Positions 39,365 through 48,650 of a stretch of DNA of 64,000 nt are shown piece after piece. The notes beneath the pieces were generated by a model that had not been told where the DNA came from, made no database searches, and saw nothing but the letters and a program-made list of their open reading frames with translations. This DNA is from Streptomyces sp. P9-A2. Its GTDB lineage: Bacteria > Actinomycetota > Actinomycetes > Streptomycetales > Streptomycetaceae. How positions within the stretch are numbered: position 1 is the stretch's first letter; each line of letters begins with the position of its first letter. The stretch covers positions 3,224,001 through 3,288,000 of the forward strand of contig NZ_JAZIFX010000001.1 in the NCBI RefSeq assembly GCF_036634175.1. The letters are read 5' to 3'. The translations under genes were made by a program, and so were the position numbers.

Positions 39365-40174
39365 GTGAGCGCCATGCCGATCGCCCTGTTGGTCACCACG
39401 GCCGCAACCGGCGCCGTGGGCGTCGCCGTTCTGCGCAGCATTCTGGTGCTGCGCCGACAGGTCGCGGCCCTGCACGCCGAGCTGGTCAAGGACCGTGCCG
39501 CCGCCACGCGCGCGCTCCTGCCCGCCGCCCGCTCCGCCCACACGGACGAGATACGCGCGGCCGTGGCCGAGGCTCTCGCGGAGGAACGGGAACGGGAACT
39601 CGCCGAGGCGCGGGCGTTCTGGGCCGCCCAGGAGGCCCGTGACATCTCCGACGCGCCGTCCCTGCTGGGTCTGGCCGACAGCGAGCTGTTCATGCCGCGG
39701 CAGACCGATTTCGTGGGTCTGGAACCGATGGCCGACCCGGTGGCCGACACCGACGAGTACGCCTCCAAGGACTTCGTCCAGGGCGGTACGCCCACGGAGT
39801 CCCCGGAGCTGGCCGCGGCCCGCCGCCGGCACCCCTCTCACCCGGACTTCGTCCCGAACCCGTCACCGGTCGCGAACGACCACGAGCGCACCGTCTCCAC
39901 GTTGGAGGAGCTGGCCTCCTCCGAGGTGGAGCTGACCGACGTCCGCCCCGGCCCGCTGGGCACCCTGGACGTCTACGTCTTCGCCGACGGCACGACGCTG
40001 TGCATGACTCCGGGGCACCGGGAGACCGCGGAGCGGCTGGCCGCGGCCCTGCGGGAGGGCCGGGCCCCGTTCCTGCTGGGTGGTTCCGGCGTCTCGGGCG
40101 CGTACACGCTGACCTTCGCCTGCGGCGAGGAGAACGTCTACATCCTGGCGGACCGCGTCATCGCGTCCCTCTGA
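39365..40174 (+). CDS. Conserved membrane-anchored protein, unknown function
   Basis: The 269-residue protein starts with a short hydrophobic helix ([20 protein letters not shown]), an Arg/Glu/Ala-rich coiled coil (residues 30-85), a disordered acidic middle ([15 protein letters not shown]) and a C-terminal globular part ([20 protein letters not shown].. [20 protein letters not shown]). GTG at 39365 has GGGAG eight bases upstream. I do not recognise the domain; similar proteins appear to be restricted to Streptomyces and relatives (from memory). Confidence 0.7.
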   Translation: MSAMPIALLVTTAATGAVGVAVLRSILVLRRQVAALHAELVKDRAAATRALLPAARSAHTDEIRAAVAEALAEERERELAEARAFWAAQEARDISDAPSLLGLADSELFMPRQTDFVGLEPMADPVADTDEYASKDFVQGGTPTESPELAAARRRHPSHPDFVPNPSPVANDHERTVSTLEELASSEVELTDVRPGPLGTLDVYVFADGTTLCMTPGHRETAERLAAALREGRAPFLLGGSGVSGAYTLTFACGEENVYILADRVIASL

Positions 40175-40290
40175 GCCTTCCGCCCGAATCCTTCAGCCCG
40201 AAGCTTTCCCGCGGCCCTTCCGGGCGGTCCTTCCGCGCAGCCCTTCCAGGCGGTCCTTCCGGGCGGCCCTTCCGCGCGCCGGGCGTGTTC

Positions 40291-40602
40291 CTACACTCCG
40301 GCGCGTTTCTGCGCCTCCTCCACGAGCTGTAGCGCTTCTGCGACCTCTTCCTCGTTCTCCAGTACGAGTGCCAGGTCACGGCCGGCGACGGTGATCTGGT
40401 CGGCGGCGGCGAACATGCCCGCGTCGGGCATCTCGCGGGGCTCGGTGCCCGGCTCCTCCAGACGCTGGGTCCACACCGCCAGTTCCCTGGCCAGGGCGAG
40501 TGCCTCGGCGGCGGCTCCCCGTTGCAGCCTGCTCTGCGGCGCGGCCCGCAGGCGGTCGGCGAAATGATCCACGGCACGGGTGAGGGGCGTCGTATCAACC
40601 AC
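40291..40602 (-). CDS. Small conserved hypothetical protein
   Basis: The 103-residue protein is all-helical and acidic (DHFADRLRAAPQSRLQ, LALARELAVWTQRLEE, LALVLENEEEVAEALQLVEE). No domain is recognised. Coding-like codon use and clean spacing from both neighbours support it as a real gene. Tandem CCTTCCGGGCGG-like repeats follow it (40215-40275). Confidence 0.65.
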   Translation of the reverse strand: MVDTTPLTRAVDHFADRLRAAPQSRLQRGAAAEALALARELAVWTQRLEEPGTEPREMPDAGMFAAADQITVAGRDLALVLENEEEVAEALQLVEEAQKRAGV

Positions 40603-40701
40603 GCGGTGAGCGTACGCGGCACGACGGGGCTGTTGCCAACGGACGAACGGTCGGGCACGGTGACCTGAAGGACCGGCTCACCCCCCTGCGCTGGAGGCCC
40701 G

Positions 40702-40935
40702 ATGTCCCAATTCCTCTCCGAGGAGACCCATCGCAACATGCTCGCCCGCATCCCGCACTGCACCGGTCGTGAGGTCTCCGACTGGCTGCGCGCCGTCGAG
40801 GAGGAAGGCCCCTCCCTCTTCCGCTTCGAGGAGAGGGTCAGCCGGCTCCGCCACGAGTACGACCTGGCGTACGGCCACGCCAAGGCGATCATCCACGAGT
40901 ACGACCTGAGAAGGGCCGCGCGCAACCCGCGCTGA
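40702..40935 (+). CDS. DUF4287-like small protein
   Basis: The 77-residue protein has the form HRNMLARIPHCTGREVSDWL then RLRHEYDLAYGHAKAIIHEY, which matches the short helical DUF4287 family (function unknown), where the TG..EV.W motif and the YGHA segment recur. GGAGG lies six bases before the ATG. A bidirectional terminator follows. Confidence 0.8.
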   Translation: MSQFLSEETHRNMLARIPHCTGREVSDWLRAVEEEGPSLFRFEERVSRLRHEYDLAYGHAKAIIHEYDLRRAARNPR

Positions 40936-41014
40936 GCCCGCGCCCCGCCCACGACGGCGGCCCACCACCCACTCCCGTCCACCACACCACCCGCCCTGCC
41001 CGCAGCACGGCGAA

Positions 41015-41042
41015 GGGCCCCGGGTGAACCCGGGGCCCTTGC
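41015..41042. terminator. Bidirectional terminator
   Basis: AAGGGCCCCGGG/CCCGGGGCCCTT, a perfect 12-bp stem with a TGAA loop and A/T ends on both sides, between convergent genes. Confidence 0.9.
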
Positions 41043-41092
41043 GTGTGTCCGCGTGGATCGGACGCGTCGATCACCGACGCGCCGACCGGTCG

Positions 41093-42001
41093 CTAATCGC
41101 TGCTGCTGAAGATCGCGATGAGCCTCAGGAACTCCAGGTAGAGCCAGACCAGCGTCAGCGTGAGGCCGAAGGCGGCGAGCCAGGCCTCCTCGCGCGGGGC
41201 ACCGTAGGCGAGGCCGTCCTCGACCTGCTTGAAGTCCAGGGCGAGGAAGCAGGCACCGAGGATGATGCCGATGACACCGAAGAGGATGCCGAGCGGACCG
41301 CTGCGGAAGCCGAGACCGTCACCGCCGCCGAGCACCGCGAACAGCATGTTCACGGCCATCAGCATGATGAAGCCGAGCGCGGCCGCCATCACGAAGCCGT
41401 AGAAACGGCGGTTGACGCGGATCCAGCCCGCCTTGTACGCCACCAGCACACCGACGAAGACCGCCATGGTGCCGAGCACGGCCTGCATGGCCGCACCATC
41501 GGCGATGCGGTTGTCGACGACACTGGAGATGACGCCGAGGAACACACCCTCGAACGCGGCGTACGTCAGGATCAGCGCGGGCGCGGCCTTGCGCTTGAAG
41601 GACTGCACGAGCCCCAGGACCATGGCGATCAGCGCGGCGCCGATGCCGATGCCGATGGACTGGGGAAGGTTGGTGTCGTCCACGGGCAGCAGGGCCCAGG
41701 CGAGCGCGGCGAAGACGATGAGTACGCCGAGCGTGGTGCCCGTGCGCATGACGACGTCGTCGATGGTCATCCGGCCGGCAGCGGCGGGCGCCTGCGGCGG
41801 CGCGCCGTGCTGCACGTCCTGCTGGCCGTACGGCTTCTGCGCGTAGGGGTTCTGCGCGTACGGGTTGCCGGTGGGCTGCGCGTACGGGTTGCCCTGCGTG
41901 GCGACAGCGGGACCCCCGGCCTGCGGCGCGGTGCTGAAGCCCGCGTAGCCGTTGTCGCGGCTGAACCCCCGTCGCGAGAAGACCGGGTTTCTGCTCCTCA
42001 T
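41093..42001 (-). CDS. Bax inhibitor-1/YccA family membrane protein
   Basis: The 302-residue protein has a cytoplasmic N-terminus with three or four NPYAQ-type repeats (about residues 35-58) and then seven membrane helices: GTTLGVLIVFAALAWALLPV, IGIGIGAALIAMVLGLVQSF, ALILTYAAFEGVFLGVISSV, AVLGTMAVFVGVLVAYKAGW, FVMAAALGFIMLMAVNMLFA, ILFGVIGIILGACFLALDF and AAFGLTLTLVWLYLEFLRLI. The paired Asp of the BI-1 core (LDFKQVEDG) is present. BI-1 family proteins are proposed pH-gated calcium leak channels. The ATG at 42001 follows GGAGGAG. Confidence 0.9.
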   Translation of the reverse strand: MRSRNPVFSRRGFSRDNGYAGFSTAPQAGGPAVATQGNPYAQPTGNPYAQNPYAQKPYGQQDVQHGAPPQAPAAAGRMTIDDVVMRTGTTLGVLIVFAALAWALLPVDDTNLPQSIGIGIGAALIAMVLGLVQSFKRKAAPALILTYAAFEGVFLGVISSVVDNRIADGAAMQAVLGTMAVFVGVLVAYKAGWIRVNRRFYGFVMAAALGFIMLMAVNMLFAVLGGGDGLGFRSGPLGILFGVIGIILGACFLALDFKQVEDGLAYGAPREEAWLAAFGLTLTLVWLYLEFLRLIAIFSSSD

Positions 42002-42192
42002 TTCACTCCTCCATGGCCACACAACGCGGCCTTGGGCTCAAGAGTAATAGGTAGGCAAAGGAATGACCCCCCTGCCTGAGAAGGATCTTTCCCTCGTCGT
42101 GCTGCACAACACGCTACGCGGCCATGCGATTCCCCTCACCGCGGGGGACCGGACCATGACCTACCTGGGACCTGTCCGGAACCGGCCGGAGA

Positions 42193-42540
42193 TCACCCCC
42201 AGCCGCCCTCGCTCCCGACGGCGTCCTCGCCGGCGCCTCGCCCGGCGCCTTCCTCGCCGCCCTCCTCGACGATCACATGCCGGCCGGAGACGTCGAGGAC
42301 CGGTCCCGGTACCGGAATCCGCACGGGCGCCGCGCCGCTCCGGCCCTTTCCGTGGTCGCCCAGCACCAGCGCGGATCCCCAGCCCCACAGTCCGCCGTCG
42401 GTGTCGATGGCCAGGCCGGTGAAATCGAAGGACGCGATACGGCGAATCGGGGGAAGTCCGCGCACCCGGACCGGCTTCACCGGCTCCCTCACGAGAACGT
42501 CCCGGCCGTCCGGGAAGGGCTGGAGCACATCTGCGCCTGA
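42193..42540 (-). pseudogene. Remnant of an RCC1-repeat protein gene
   Basis: In the minus-strand frame that runs past the cutA stop, a fragment of about 115 residues reads VREPVKPVRVRGLPPIRRIA, FDFTGLAIDTDGGLWGWGSA and PVRIPVPGPVLDVSGRHVIV. DGxLWxWG and GxxxxxAxDxDG are the hallmark of RCC1 beta-propeller repeats. Only one repeat and part of another remain, with no start codon in a sensible place, so it is a decayed gene. It overlaps the last 17 codons of cutA in another frame, suggesting that a deletion joined the two. Confidence 0.6.
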
Positions 42541-42863
42541 GCCTCGTCGGGGCGAACGTTGCCTTTGATCCACTCCAGGCAGCGGGCCGCCCCAGTGATC
42601 GGCGTGGCGATCACCTCCGGGTTGTCCCACGGGTGCGCGTCGAGGAGATACCGCTCCAACCCCGGATACCGCTCGCGCGTCGTCGTGAGGAGAAGCCGCC
42701 ACTCCTCACCCTCGCCGAACTCCCCGAGGTGCCAGAACACCGACGTGACGGGGCCGATGATCTGCGCCCCCGCGGCGAGCCGTGCCTTGACCGCCCCCTG
42801 GGCCAGGCCGACGGCGTTCTCACGGGCGGGCGTAGCGGTCGAGACCCGCACGTAGTCAGTCAT
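42489..42863 (-). CDS. cutA: CutA family divalent-cation tolerance protein
   Basis: The 124-residue protein has CutA features: VRVSTATPARENAVGLAQGA, CutA's strand AAGAQIIGPVTSVFWHLGE with the YxW-type aromatic, EWRLLLTTTRERYPGLERYL and the NPEVIATPITGA motif. CutA proteins are small trimers of ferredoxin-like fold linked to copper tolerance or signalling. The last residues (QAQMCSSPSRTAGTFS) look non-native and overlap the RCC1 remnant, so the original stop may have been lost. Confidence 0.8.
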   Translation of the reverse strand: MTDYVRVSTATPARENAVGLAQGAVKARLAAGAQIIGPVTSVFWHLGEFGEGEEWRLLLTTTRERYPGLERYLLDAHPWDNPEVIATPITGAARCLEWIKGNVRPDEAQAQMCSSPSRTAGTFS

Positions 42864-43114
42864 GGCCGGGAGGCCAACAACCCCCGCCTCCGCGGGCGGT
42901 ACCCGCAGGGCTGACCCGCAGGCAGGACGTCCACAGGCGCACGTGCCTCACGGCAGAACCCCCCTTGGCCGCCTGCTCGGTGAAGCGATACGGGCACAAG
43001 GGGTTCCCGCCGTCCGGCCGCCTCACCCGGCACGGGCCGACGCCACCGGGCGTGAACGCCTTCTCGTCCTGGGGGCGGAGGCAACCGCCGGAACAGGGGG
43101 TGCGCCAAAGAGGG

Positions 43115-43199
43115 TGCCCGGAGCCGGACTCGAACCGGCACGCCCCCAGCAGGGGCAGCGAGGTTTAAGCTCGCCGTGTCTGCATTCCACCATCCGGGC
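43115..43199 (-). tRNA. bldA: tRNA-Leu (anticodon UAA), bldA
   Basis: On the minus strand the acceptor arms GCCCGGA (43199-43193) and TCCGGGC pair, followed by the discriminator A at 43115. The anticodon stem-loop is GCGAG-CTTAAAC-CTCGC, giving anticodon TAA. A long variable arm (TGCCCCTGCTGGGGGCG) marks a class II leucine tRNA, and the T arm is GCCGGTTCGAGTCCGGC. CCA is not encoded. In Streptomyces the only tRNA reading UUA is bldA, needed for aerial growth and antibiotic production. TAGGCT (43229-43234, minus strand) may be its -10 box. Confidence 0.96.
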
Positions 43200-43725
43200 A
43201 GGCCATGGGCTCCGCGTCGGGCCCCCCGAGCCTATCGGGACCGCTCACCCGAACTGCGCGGCGGTGGGCCGATGTTGTCTGATTTTATTGGCGCCTGAGG
43301 GTGTATCAGGCCAGGGGAATCGCCATCAGCACATGCCAACAGCCCTCCGTGCGGGGACCCGCAGCGCATGCGGAATGACGGGATTTCACCGTCCGAACAA
43401 GGGCGCCCCACCCGTTCTTGCGATTTCGGATGTTCAGTGGGCTCCGCTCGGCCCGAAGGCGTCCCCCGGCTCGGCCCCGGATCCTCCCTCCCGGCCCGAG
43501 GGCGCCCCCTCCCTCCCGGCCCGAGGGAACCCCCTCGCTCCGGGCCCGAGGACACCCCTCCCTCCGGGTCCGCCGTCATCCGCAGGTATGACGGCGGACC
43601 CCGGGGTCCACCCCGAGTCGCCCTCCGGAACCGGAGCTGGGGGTGACTACACGGCCGCCGCCGGGCGGAACGATGGAGATCGTCCCGTTGCCATGAAACG
43701 CCGTACCGTCAGGAGCACCCATCCC
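43200..43725. other. Intergenic region between bldA and the ABC exporter
   Basis: It contains the bldA promoter region, with an A/T-rich patch (GATTTTATTGG, 43280-43290), and three 25-bp tandem repeats (43484-43558). No protein gene is supported; a frame continuous with the ABC ATPase lacks coding character. Confidence 0.5.
43484..43573. repeat. Three 25-bp tandem repeats plus a partial copy
   Basis: Units 43484-43508, 43509-43533 and 43534-43558 share CTCCCTCCCGGCCCGAGGG and end in CCCC; a partial fourth copy follows. Confidence 0.85.
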
Positions 43726-44496
43726 GTGACCACCGCCCCCATCGCCGACCGGACCACCACCGTGGCCGCACGTGCCACGGAGCTGTCGAAGATCTACGGC
43801 CAGGGCGAGACCCAGGTGGTCGCCCTGGACCAGGTCTCCGTGGACTTCCGGCAGGCCGAGCTCACCGCGATCATGGGCCCCTCCGGCTCCGGCAAGTCCA
43901 CGCTGATGCATTGCGTGGCCGGCCTCGACACCTTCTCGGCCGGTTCCGTGCGTATCGGTGACACCGAGCTGGGCTCCCTCAAGGACAAGCAGCTCACCAG
44001 GCTGCGCCGGGACAAGATCGGCTTCATCTTCCAGGCGTTCAACCTGCTGCCGACCCTGACCGCCCTGGAGAACATCACCCTCCCGATGGACATCGCGGGG
44101 CGCAAGCCGGACAAGCAGTGGCTCGACACCGTGATCCAGATGGTCGGACTGTCCGACCGGTTGAGCCACCGGCCGTCCCAGCTGTCCGGCGGCCAGCAGC
44201 AGCGGGTCGCCGTCGCGCGGGCGCTGGCCTCCAGGCCCGAGATCATCTTCGGTGACGAGCCCACCGGCAACCTCGACTCCCGTTCCGGCGCCGAGGTGCT
44301 CGGCTTCCTGCGCAACTCCGTACGCGATCTGGGGCAGACGGTGGTCATGGTGACCCACGACCCGGTCGCCGCGGCCTACGCGGACCGGGTGGTGTTCCTC
44401 GCGGACGGCAGGATCGTGGACGAACTGCACGGGCCGACGGCCGACTCGGTGCTCGACCGCATGAAGCAGTTCGACGCCAAGGGCCGCACCAGCTGA
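43726..44496 (+). CDS. ABC transporter ATP-binding protein (MacB/LolD type)
   Basis: The 256-residue ATPase has Walker A GPSGSGKST, the Q loop FIFQAFNLLPTLTALEN, signature LSGGQQQRVAVARAL, Walker B IIFGDEPTGNLDS and the switch His in VMVTHDPVAA. The NLLPxLTxxEN loop is typical of ATPases that pair with FtsX-like permeases. GTG at 43726 has AGGAG ten bases upstream; an ATG at 43693 is less well placed. The permease starts 134 bases downstream and is surely the partner. Confidence 0.93.
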   Translation: MTTAPIADRTTTVAARATELSKIYGQGETQVVALDQVSVDFRQAELTAIMGPSGSGKSTLMHCVAGLDTFSAGSVRIGDTELGSLKDKQLTRLRRDKIGFIFQAFNLLPTLTALENITLPMDIAGRKPDKQWLDTVIQMVGLSDRLSHRPSQLSGGQQQRVAVARALASRPEIIFGDEPTGNLDSRSGAEVLGFLRNSVRDLGQTVVMVTHDPVAAAYADRVVFLADGRIVDELHGPTADSVLDRMKQFDAKGRTS

Positions 44497-44630
44497 GCCG
44501 TCGCCTGCCGCGCTGCCACCGGCCGAGTTGCCGTCAGCACAAAACCGTCCCTCGACTCTTCTGGTGACGCGACCTCACTCCTGCTGACGCCCCACCCCCC
44601 GCCCGTACGACTGGACTCGAGAAAGCACCC

Positions 44631-47159
44631 ATGTTCCGTACCGCCTTGCGCAATGTGTTCGCGCACAAGGCCCGGCTCCTGATGACCGTGCTCGCCGTGA
44701 TGCTCGGCGTGGCCTTCGTGTCGGGGACCCTGGTCTTCACCAACACCATCTCCGGCGCCCTGCAGAAGAGCTCCGCCAAGGGCTTCGACCACGTCGACGT
44801 CGCCGTCACCGCCCAGTGGAAGGAGTCCGAGGGAGACCAGGTCGGCGAGCCCCACGAACTGACCTCGGCCATGGTCGAGGACAGCGCCCGGGCTCCCGGC
44901 GCCGCACAGGCCATCGGCGTCGTCATCGGGTTCACCGCCATGGCCGACGCGGACGGGAAGCTGATCGGCGAAGGCTTCGGGTCGCAAGGCGGCAACTACT
45001 GGGGCACCGACGACCCCCGCTACCCGCTGACCGAAGGGCACGCGCCGAAGGGCCCGGACGAGATCCTCATCGACTCCAGGACCGCGGAACGCGCCGGATA
45101 CAAGGTCGGCGACACCGTACGGATGTCGGTCGACGGCCCCGTCCTCGAGCCGGTCGTCACCGGCATCTTCACCACCGACGACGGCAACGTCGCGGCCGGC
45201 GGCAGCCTCGCGCTGTTCGACACGGTGACCGCGCAGAAGCTGTTCGGCAAGGAGGGCACGTTCGACGAGATCGCCGTCAAGGCGAAGGACGGCGTCTCCG
45301 AGGCCGCGCTGAAGGCGGAGCTGGACAAGGCCCTGCCCGCCGGCGCCGTGGAGACCACCACCGGCACGCAGCTCGCCGACGACCAGGCGAGCATGATCGC
45401 CTCCTCGATGAGCGGGCTGAAGCAGGGCCTGCTGGTGTTCGCCGGCATCGCGCTGTTCGTCGGTACGTTCATCATCGCCAACACCTTCACCATGCTGGTC
45501 GCCCAGCGCACCCGGGAGCTGGCGCTGATGCGCGCGGTCGGCGCCTCCCGCCGGCAGGTCACCCGGTCGGTGCTGATCGAGGCGTTCGTGGTGGGCGCGG
45601 TCGCCGCCGTGGTCGGGCTGCTCACCGGTATCGCCATCGGGGCCGGGCTGCGTGCCCTGATGGGGACGTTCGAGGCGACCGTCCCCGCCGGCCCGCTGGT
45701 GGTCACGCCGGGCACCGTCGCCGCCGCGTTCGCGGTCGGCATCCTGATCACCATGCTCGCCGCGTGGCTGCCCGGCCGCCGGGCCGCGAAGATCCCGCCG
45801 GTGGCGGCGATGAACTCCGTGCATGCCAAGGCGACCACCAAGTCGCTCGTCCTGCGCAACACGCTGGGCGCGCTCTTCTCGGGCGCCGGTATCGCGGTGG
45901 TCCTCGTGGCCACGACGATGAGCGGCACGGACGGCCAGGCCCCCATGGGCATCGGTGCGGTCCTGCTGATCATCGGCGTGTTCATCCTGACCCCGCTGCT
46001 GTCCCGCCCGCTGATCGCCGTCGCGGCGCCGGTGCTGCGCGTCTTCGGGATGTCCGGGAAGCTGGCCCGGCAGAACGCGGTGCGCAACCCGCGCCGTACC
46101 GCCGCGACCGCGTCCGCGCTGATGATCGGGCTCACCCTGATCACCGGTATGACGGTGGTGGCGGGCAGCCTGCAGAACGCCATCGACAAGATGGCCACCT
46201 CCGCGATCAAGGCCGACTACGTGGTGTCGATGGCGAACGGCAACTGGCTGTCGCCGGACGTCGCGCGGACCCTGAAGCAGTCCGACGACGTCACCGCCAG
46301 CAGCCCGCTGCGCAACGCGCCCGCCCGCATCGACGGGCAGACGGAGTTCCTGACCGGCGTCGACGGCTCCTCGATCGGCGAGCTGACCGACTTCCCGGTC
46401 CGCGACGGCGCCTTCGAGGTGTCCGGCACACGGATCGTCGTCGACCACGAGACGGCCGAGGACTACGGCTGGAAGGCCGGTTCGGACTTCACCCTCACCT
46501 ACGAGGACGGCAAGAAGCAGGAACTGACGGTCGCCGGGGTCTATGAGGGCAACGAGATGTTCCGCGGCATCATGCTCGACACCGCGACCCTCGCCCCGCA
46601 CCAGTCGGACCCGATCGACATGCAGGTCATGGTGAAGACCTCCGGCGGTGCCTCCGACGCGGCGAAGGACGGGCTGGTGGAGGCCCTCGGCACCAACCCC
46701 GCCATCAAGGTGCAGGACAAGAAGGACATCTCCAACGAACTGGCGTCCATATTCACCCTGGTGCTGAACATGCTCTACGGGCTGCTGGCGATGGCCGTGC
46801 TCGTCGCCGTCCTCGGAGTCGTCAACACCCTGGCCATGTCGGTGTTCGAGCGGTCCCAGGAGATCGGCATGCTCCGCGCGATCGGCCTGGACCGCAAGGG
46901 CATCAAGCGGATGGTCCGCCTGGAGTCCCTGGTGATCTCCCTGTTCGGCGGGGTGCTCGGCATCGGCCTGGGCGTGTTCTTCGGCTGGGCGGCCGGGCAG
47001 CTGGTGGGCTCGAGGATGGCGACGTACGAACTGATCCTGCCCTGGGGCCGGATGGCGGTCTTCCTGCTGCTGGCCGGCGTCGTGGGTGTGCTCGCGGCTC
47101 TGTGGCCGGCCCGGCGGGCGGCACGGCTGAACATGCTCGAGGCGATCAAGGCGGAATAG
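44631..47159 (+). CDS. ABC transporter permease with two FtsX domains
   Basis: An 842-residue permease: one N-terminal helix (LLMTVLAVMLGVAFVSGTLVF), a large extracytoplasmic MacB-like domain, three helices with the first FtsX unit (GLLVFAGIALFVGTFIIANT; LALMRAVGASRRQV), then a second half repeating the plan (NPRRTAATASALMIGLTLIT, a second outer domain, MLYGLLAMAVLVAVLGVVNT, IGMLRAIGLDRKGIKRMVRL). This MacB/LolCE-like type uses ATP hydrolysis for mechanotransmission or export of lipids, peptides or drugs. Substrate is unknown. GAGAAAG precedes the ATG. Confidence 0.93.
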   Translation: MFRTALRNVFAHKARLLMTVLAVMLGVAFVSGTLVFTNTISGALQKSSAKGFDHVDVAVTAQWKESEGDQVGEPHELTSAMVEDSARAPGAAQAIGVVIGFTAMADADGKLIGEGFGSQGGNYWGTDDPRYPLTEGHAPKGPDEILIDSRTAERAGYKVGDTVRMSVDGPVLEPVVTGIFTTDDGNVAAGGSLALFDTVTAQKLFGKEGTFDEIAVKAKDGVSEAALKAELDKALPAGAVETTTGTQLADDQASMIASSMSGLKQGLLVFAGIALFVGTFIIANTFTMLVAQRTRELALMRAVGASRRQVTRSVLIEAFVVGAVAAVVGLLTGIAIGAGLRALMGTFEATVPAGPLVVTPGTVAAAFAVGILITMLAAWLPGRRAAKIPPVAAMNSVHAKATTKSLVLRNTLGALFSGAGIAVVLVATTMSGTDGQAPMGIGAVLLIIGVFILTPLLSRPLIAVAAPVLRVFGMSGKLARQNAVRNPRRTAATASALMIGLTLITGMTVVAGSLQNAIDKMATSAIKADYVVSMANGNWLSPDVARTLKQSDDVTASSPLRNAPARIDGQTEFLTGVDGSSIGELTDFPVRDGAFEVSGTRIVVDHETAEDYGWKAGSDFTLTYEDGKKQELTVAGVYEGNEMFRGIMLDTATLAPHQSDPIDMQVMVKTSGGASDAAKDGLVEALGTNPAIKVQDKKDISNELASIFTLVLNMLYGLLAMAVLVAVLGVVNTLAMSVFERSQEIGMLRAIGLDRKGIKRMVRLESLVISLFGGVLGIGLGVFFGWAAGQLVGSRMATYELILPWGRMAVFLLLAGVVGVLAALWPARRAARLNMLEAIKAE

Positions 47160-47241
47160 CCGGTCGCAGCGGGTCGCAGCCGGCCGTGGTCAGGCGACGG
47201 CCGGACGACGGCCAGGGGTGGAGCAGTACGGGAGTGGGGCG

Positions 47242-47287
47242 CGGGCCCTGTTCCGACGACCGGGTCCGGCCGTCGGAACAGGGCCCG
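47242..47287. terminator. Bidirectional terminator, 17-bp stem
   Basis: Perfect arms 47242-47258 and 47271-47287 with a 12-base loop between the convergent permease and cyclopropane synthase genes. Confidence 0.85.
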
Positions 47288-47337
47288 TCGTCGTGCCCGT
47301 CCTCATGCCCGTCGCCCTTCGGGGGCAGGGGCGACCG

Positions 47338-48636
47338 TCAGTTCCAGGTGCGGGCGCGCAGGGGCAGGCCGGAGGTGCCGGATTCGGGGGTCTTCACGGC
47401 CAGGACCTGGTTGACGCCGATGCGGTTGCGTTCGAAGGCGAGCGCGGAGGCGGCCATGTACAGGCGCCAGACGCGGGCCCGGCCCGGCCCGGCGAGCGTG
47501 GCGGCCCGGTCCCAGTCGGCCTCCAGGTTCGCCACCCAGCGGCGCAGGGTGAGGGCGTAGTGCTCGCGGATCGACTCGACGTCGCGCGTCTCGAAGCCGG
47601 CCCGCTCCAGCAGGGACACGGTGGTGCCCACGGGAGCGAGTTCGCCGTCGGGGAAGACGTAGGCGTCGATGAACGGGTTCAGTCCGTACTCCGCCTCGTC
47701 CCGATGCGGGCGGCGTGCGATCTGGTGGTTCAGCAGCCGCCCGCCGGGCCCCAGGAGACGGTGCAGGGCGATGGCGTACTCCAGATAGCGCGGAGAGCCG
47801 ACGTGTTCGGCCATGCCGATCGAGGAGATCGCGTCGTAGGGGCCGTCCGTGACGTCACGGTAGTCCTGTACCCGGATCTCGACACGGTCGGTGAGCCCCT
47901 CGTCGGCGACGCGCTTACGGGCGTACGCGGCCTGCTCCTGGGAGAGCGTGACGCCGACGACGCTCACGCCGTACTCACGGGCGGCGTGGATCGCCATGGA
48001 GCCCCAGCCGCAGCCGACGTCGAGCAGCCGCTGACCGGACGTCAGCGCGAGCTTGCGGCAGACGAGTTCGAGCTTGTCGTGCTGGGCCTGCTCGAGGGTG
48101 GCCCGCGCGGACGGGGCGGGCCAGTAGGCGCAGGAGTACACCATGGACGGGCCGAGGACGATCTCGTAGAAGTCGTTGCCGACGTCGTAGTGGTGGCTGA
48201 TGGCCCTCTTGTCGCTGCGCTTGGTGTGGAGGCCGCGGTGGGGCCTGCGGATCTCCTCCTGGGGCGGACCGGGCGGCAGCGGCGGGCCGGCCAGCGCGAC
48301 GAGGCCGCGGACGGCCGCACGGACACCGGGGTCACGCAGGGACCGGGCGAGGGTGGGGGCGTCCTCGCCGCGCTGCCAGACGGGACCGGAGAGGAATTCG
48401 AGGACGGTGTACAGGTCGCCCTCGACCCCCAGGTCGCCGGACACCCAGGCGCGGGCGAGGCCGAGTTCGCCCGGTTTCCACAGCAGGTGGCGCACGGCAC
48501 GGCGGTTGCGTACGACAAGGGCCGGGGCGTCCGGCGGACCGGCCTGCGAGCCGTCCCAGGCGCGGACGCGCAGCGGGAGCGGTGCGCCCAGCAACTGCTC
48601 GACAAGGCCCTTCAGCCGCGAAGCGGCGTCTCTCAT
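47338..48636 (-). CDS. Cyclopropane-fatty-acyl-phospholipid synthase family methyltransferase
   Basis: The 432-residue protein has an N-terminal lipid-binding region (LWKPGELGLARAWVSGDLGV) and a SAM methyltransferase core: SHHYDVGNDFYEIVLGPSMV, LDVGCGWGSMAIHAAREYGV (SAM motif I), SSIGMAEHVGSPRYLEYA with the conserved Glu-His, and YVFPDGEL. It transfers a methylene group from SAM to unsaturated acyl chains of membrane lipids. ATG at 48636 has GGAGGT seven bases upstream. Confidence 0.9.
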   Translation of the reverse strand: MRDAASRLKGLVEQLLGAPLPLRVRAWDGSQAGPPDAPALVVRNRRAVRHLLWKPGELGLARAWVSGDLGVEGDLYTVLEFLSGPVWQRGEDAPTLARSLRDPGVRAAVRGLVALAGPPLPPGPPQEEIRRPHRGLHTKRSDKRAISHHYDVGNDFYEIVLGPSMVYSCAYWPAPSARATLEQAQHDKLELVCRKLALTSGQRLLDVGCGWGSMAIHAAREYGVSVVGVTLSQEQAAYARKRVADEGLTDRVEIRVQDYRDVTDGPYDAISSIGMAEHVGSPRYLEYAIALHRLLGPGGRLLNHQIARRPHRDEAEYGLNPFIDAYVFPDGELAPVGTTVSLLERAGFETRDVESIREHYALTLRRWVANLEADWDRAATLAGPGRARVWRLYMAASALAFERNRIGVNQVLAVKTPESGTSGLPLRARTWN

Positions 48637-48650
48637 GGTGTACACCTCCG

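Noticed and set aside
42862..43725. N-terminal extension of the ABC ATPase back to 42862
   Set aside because: It crosses bldA on the opposite strand and the 25-bp repeats; a ribosome site and family alignment place the start at 43726.
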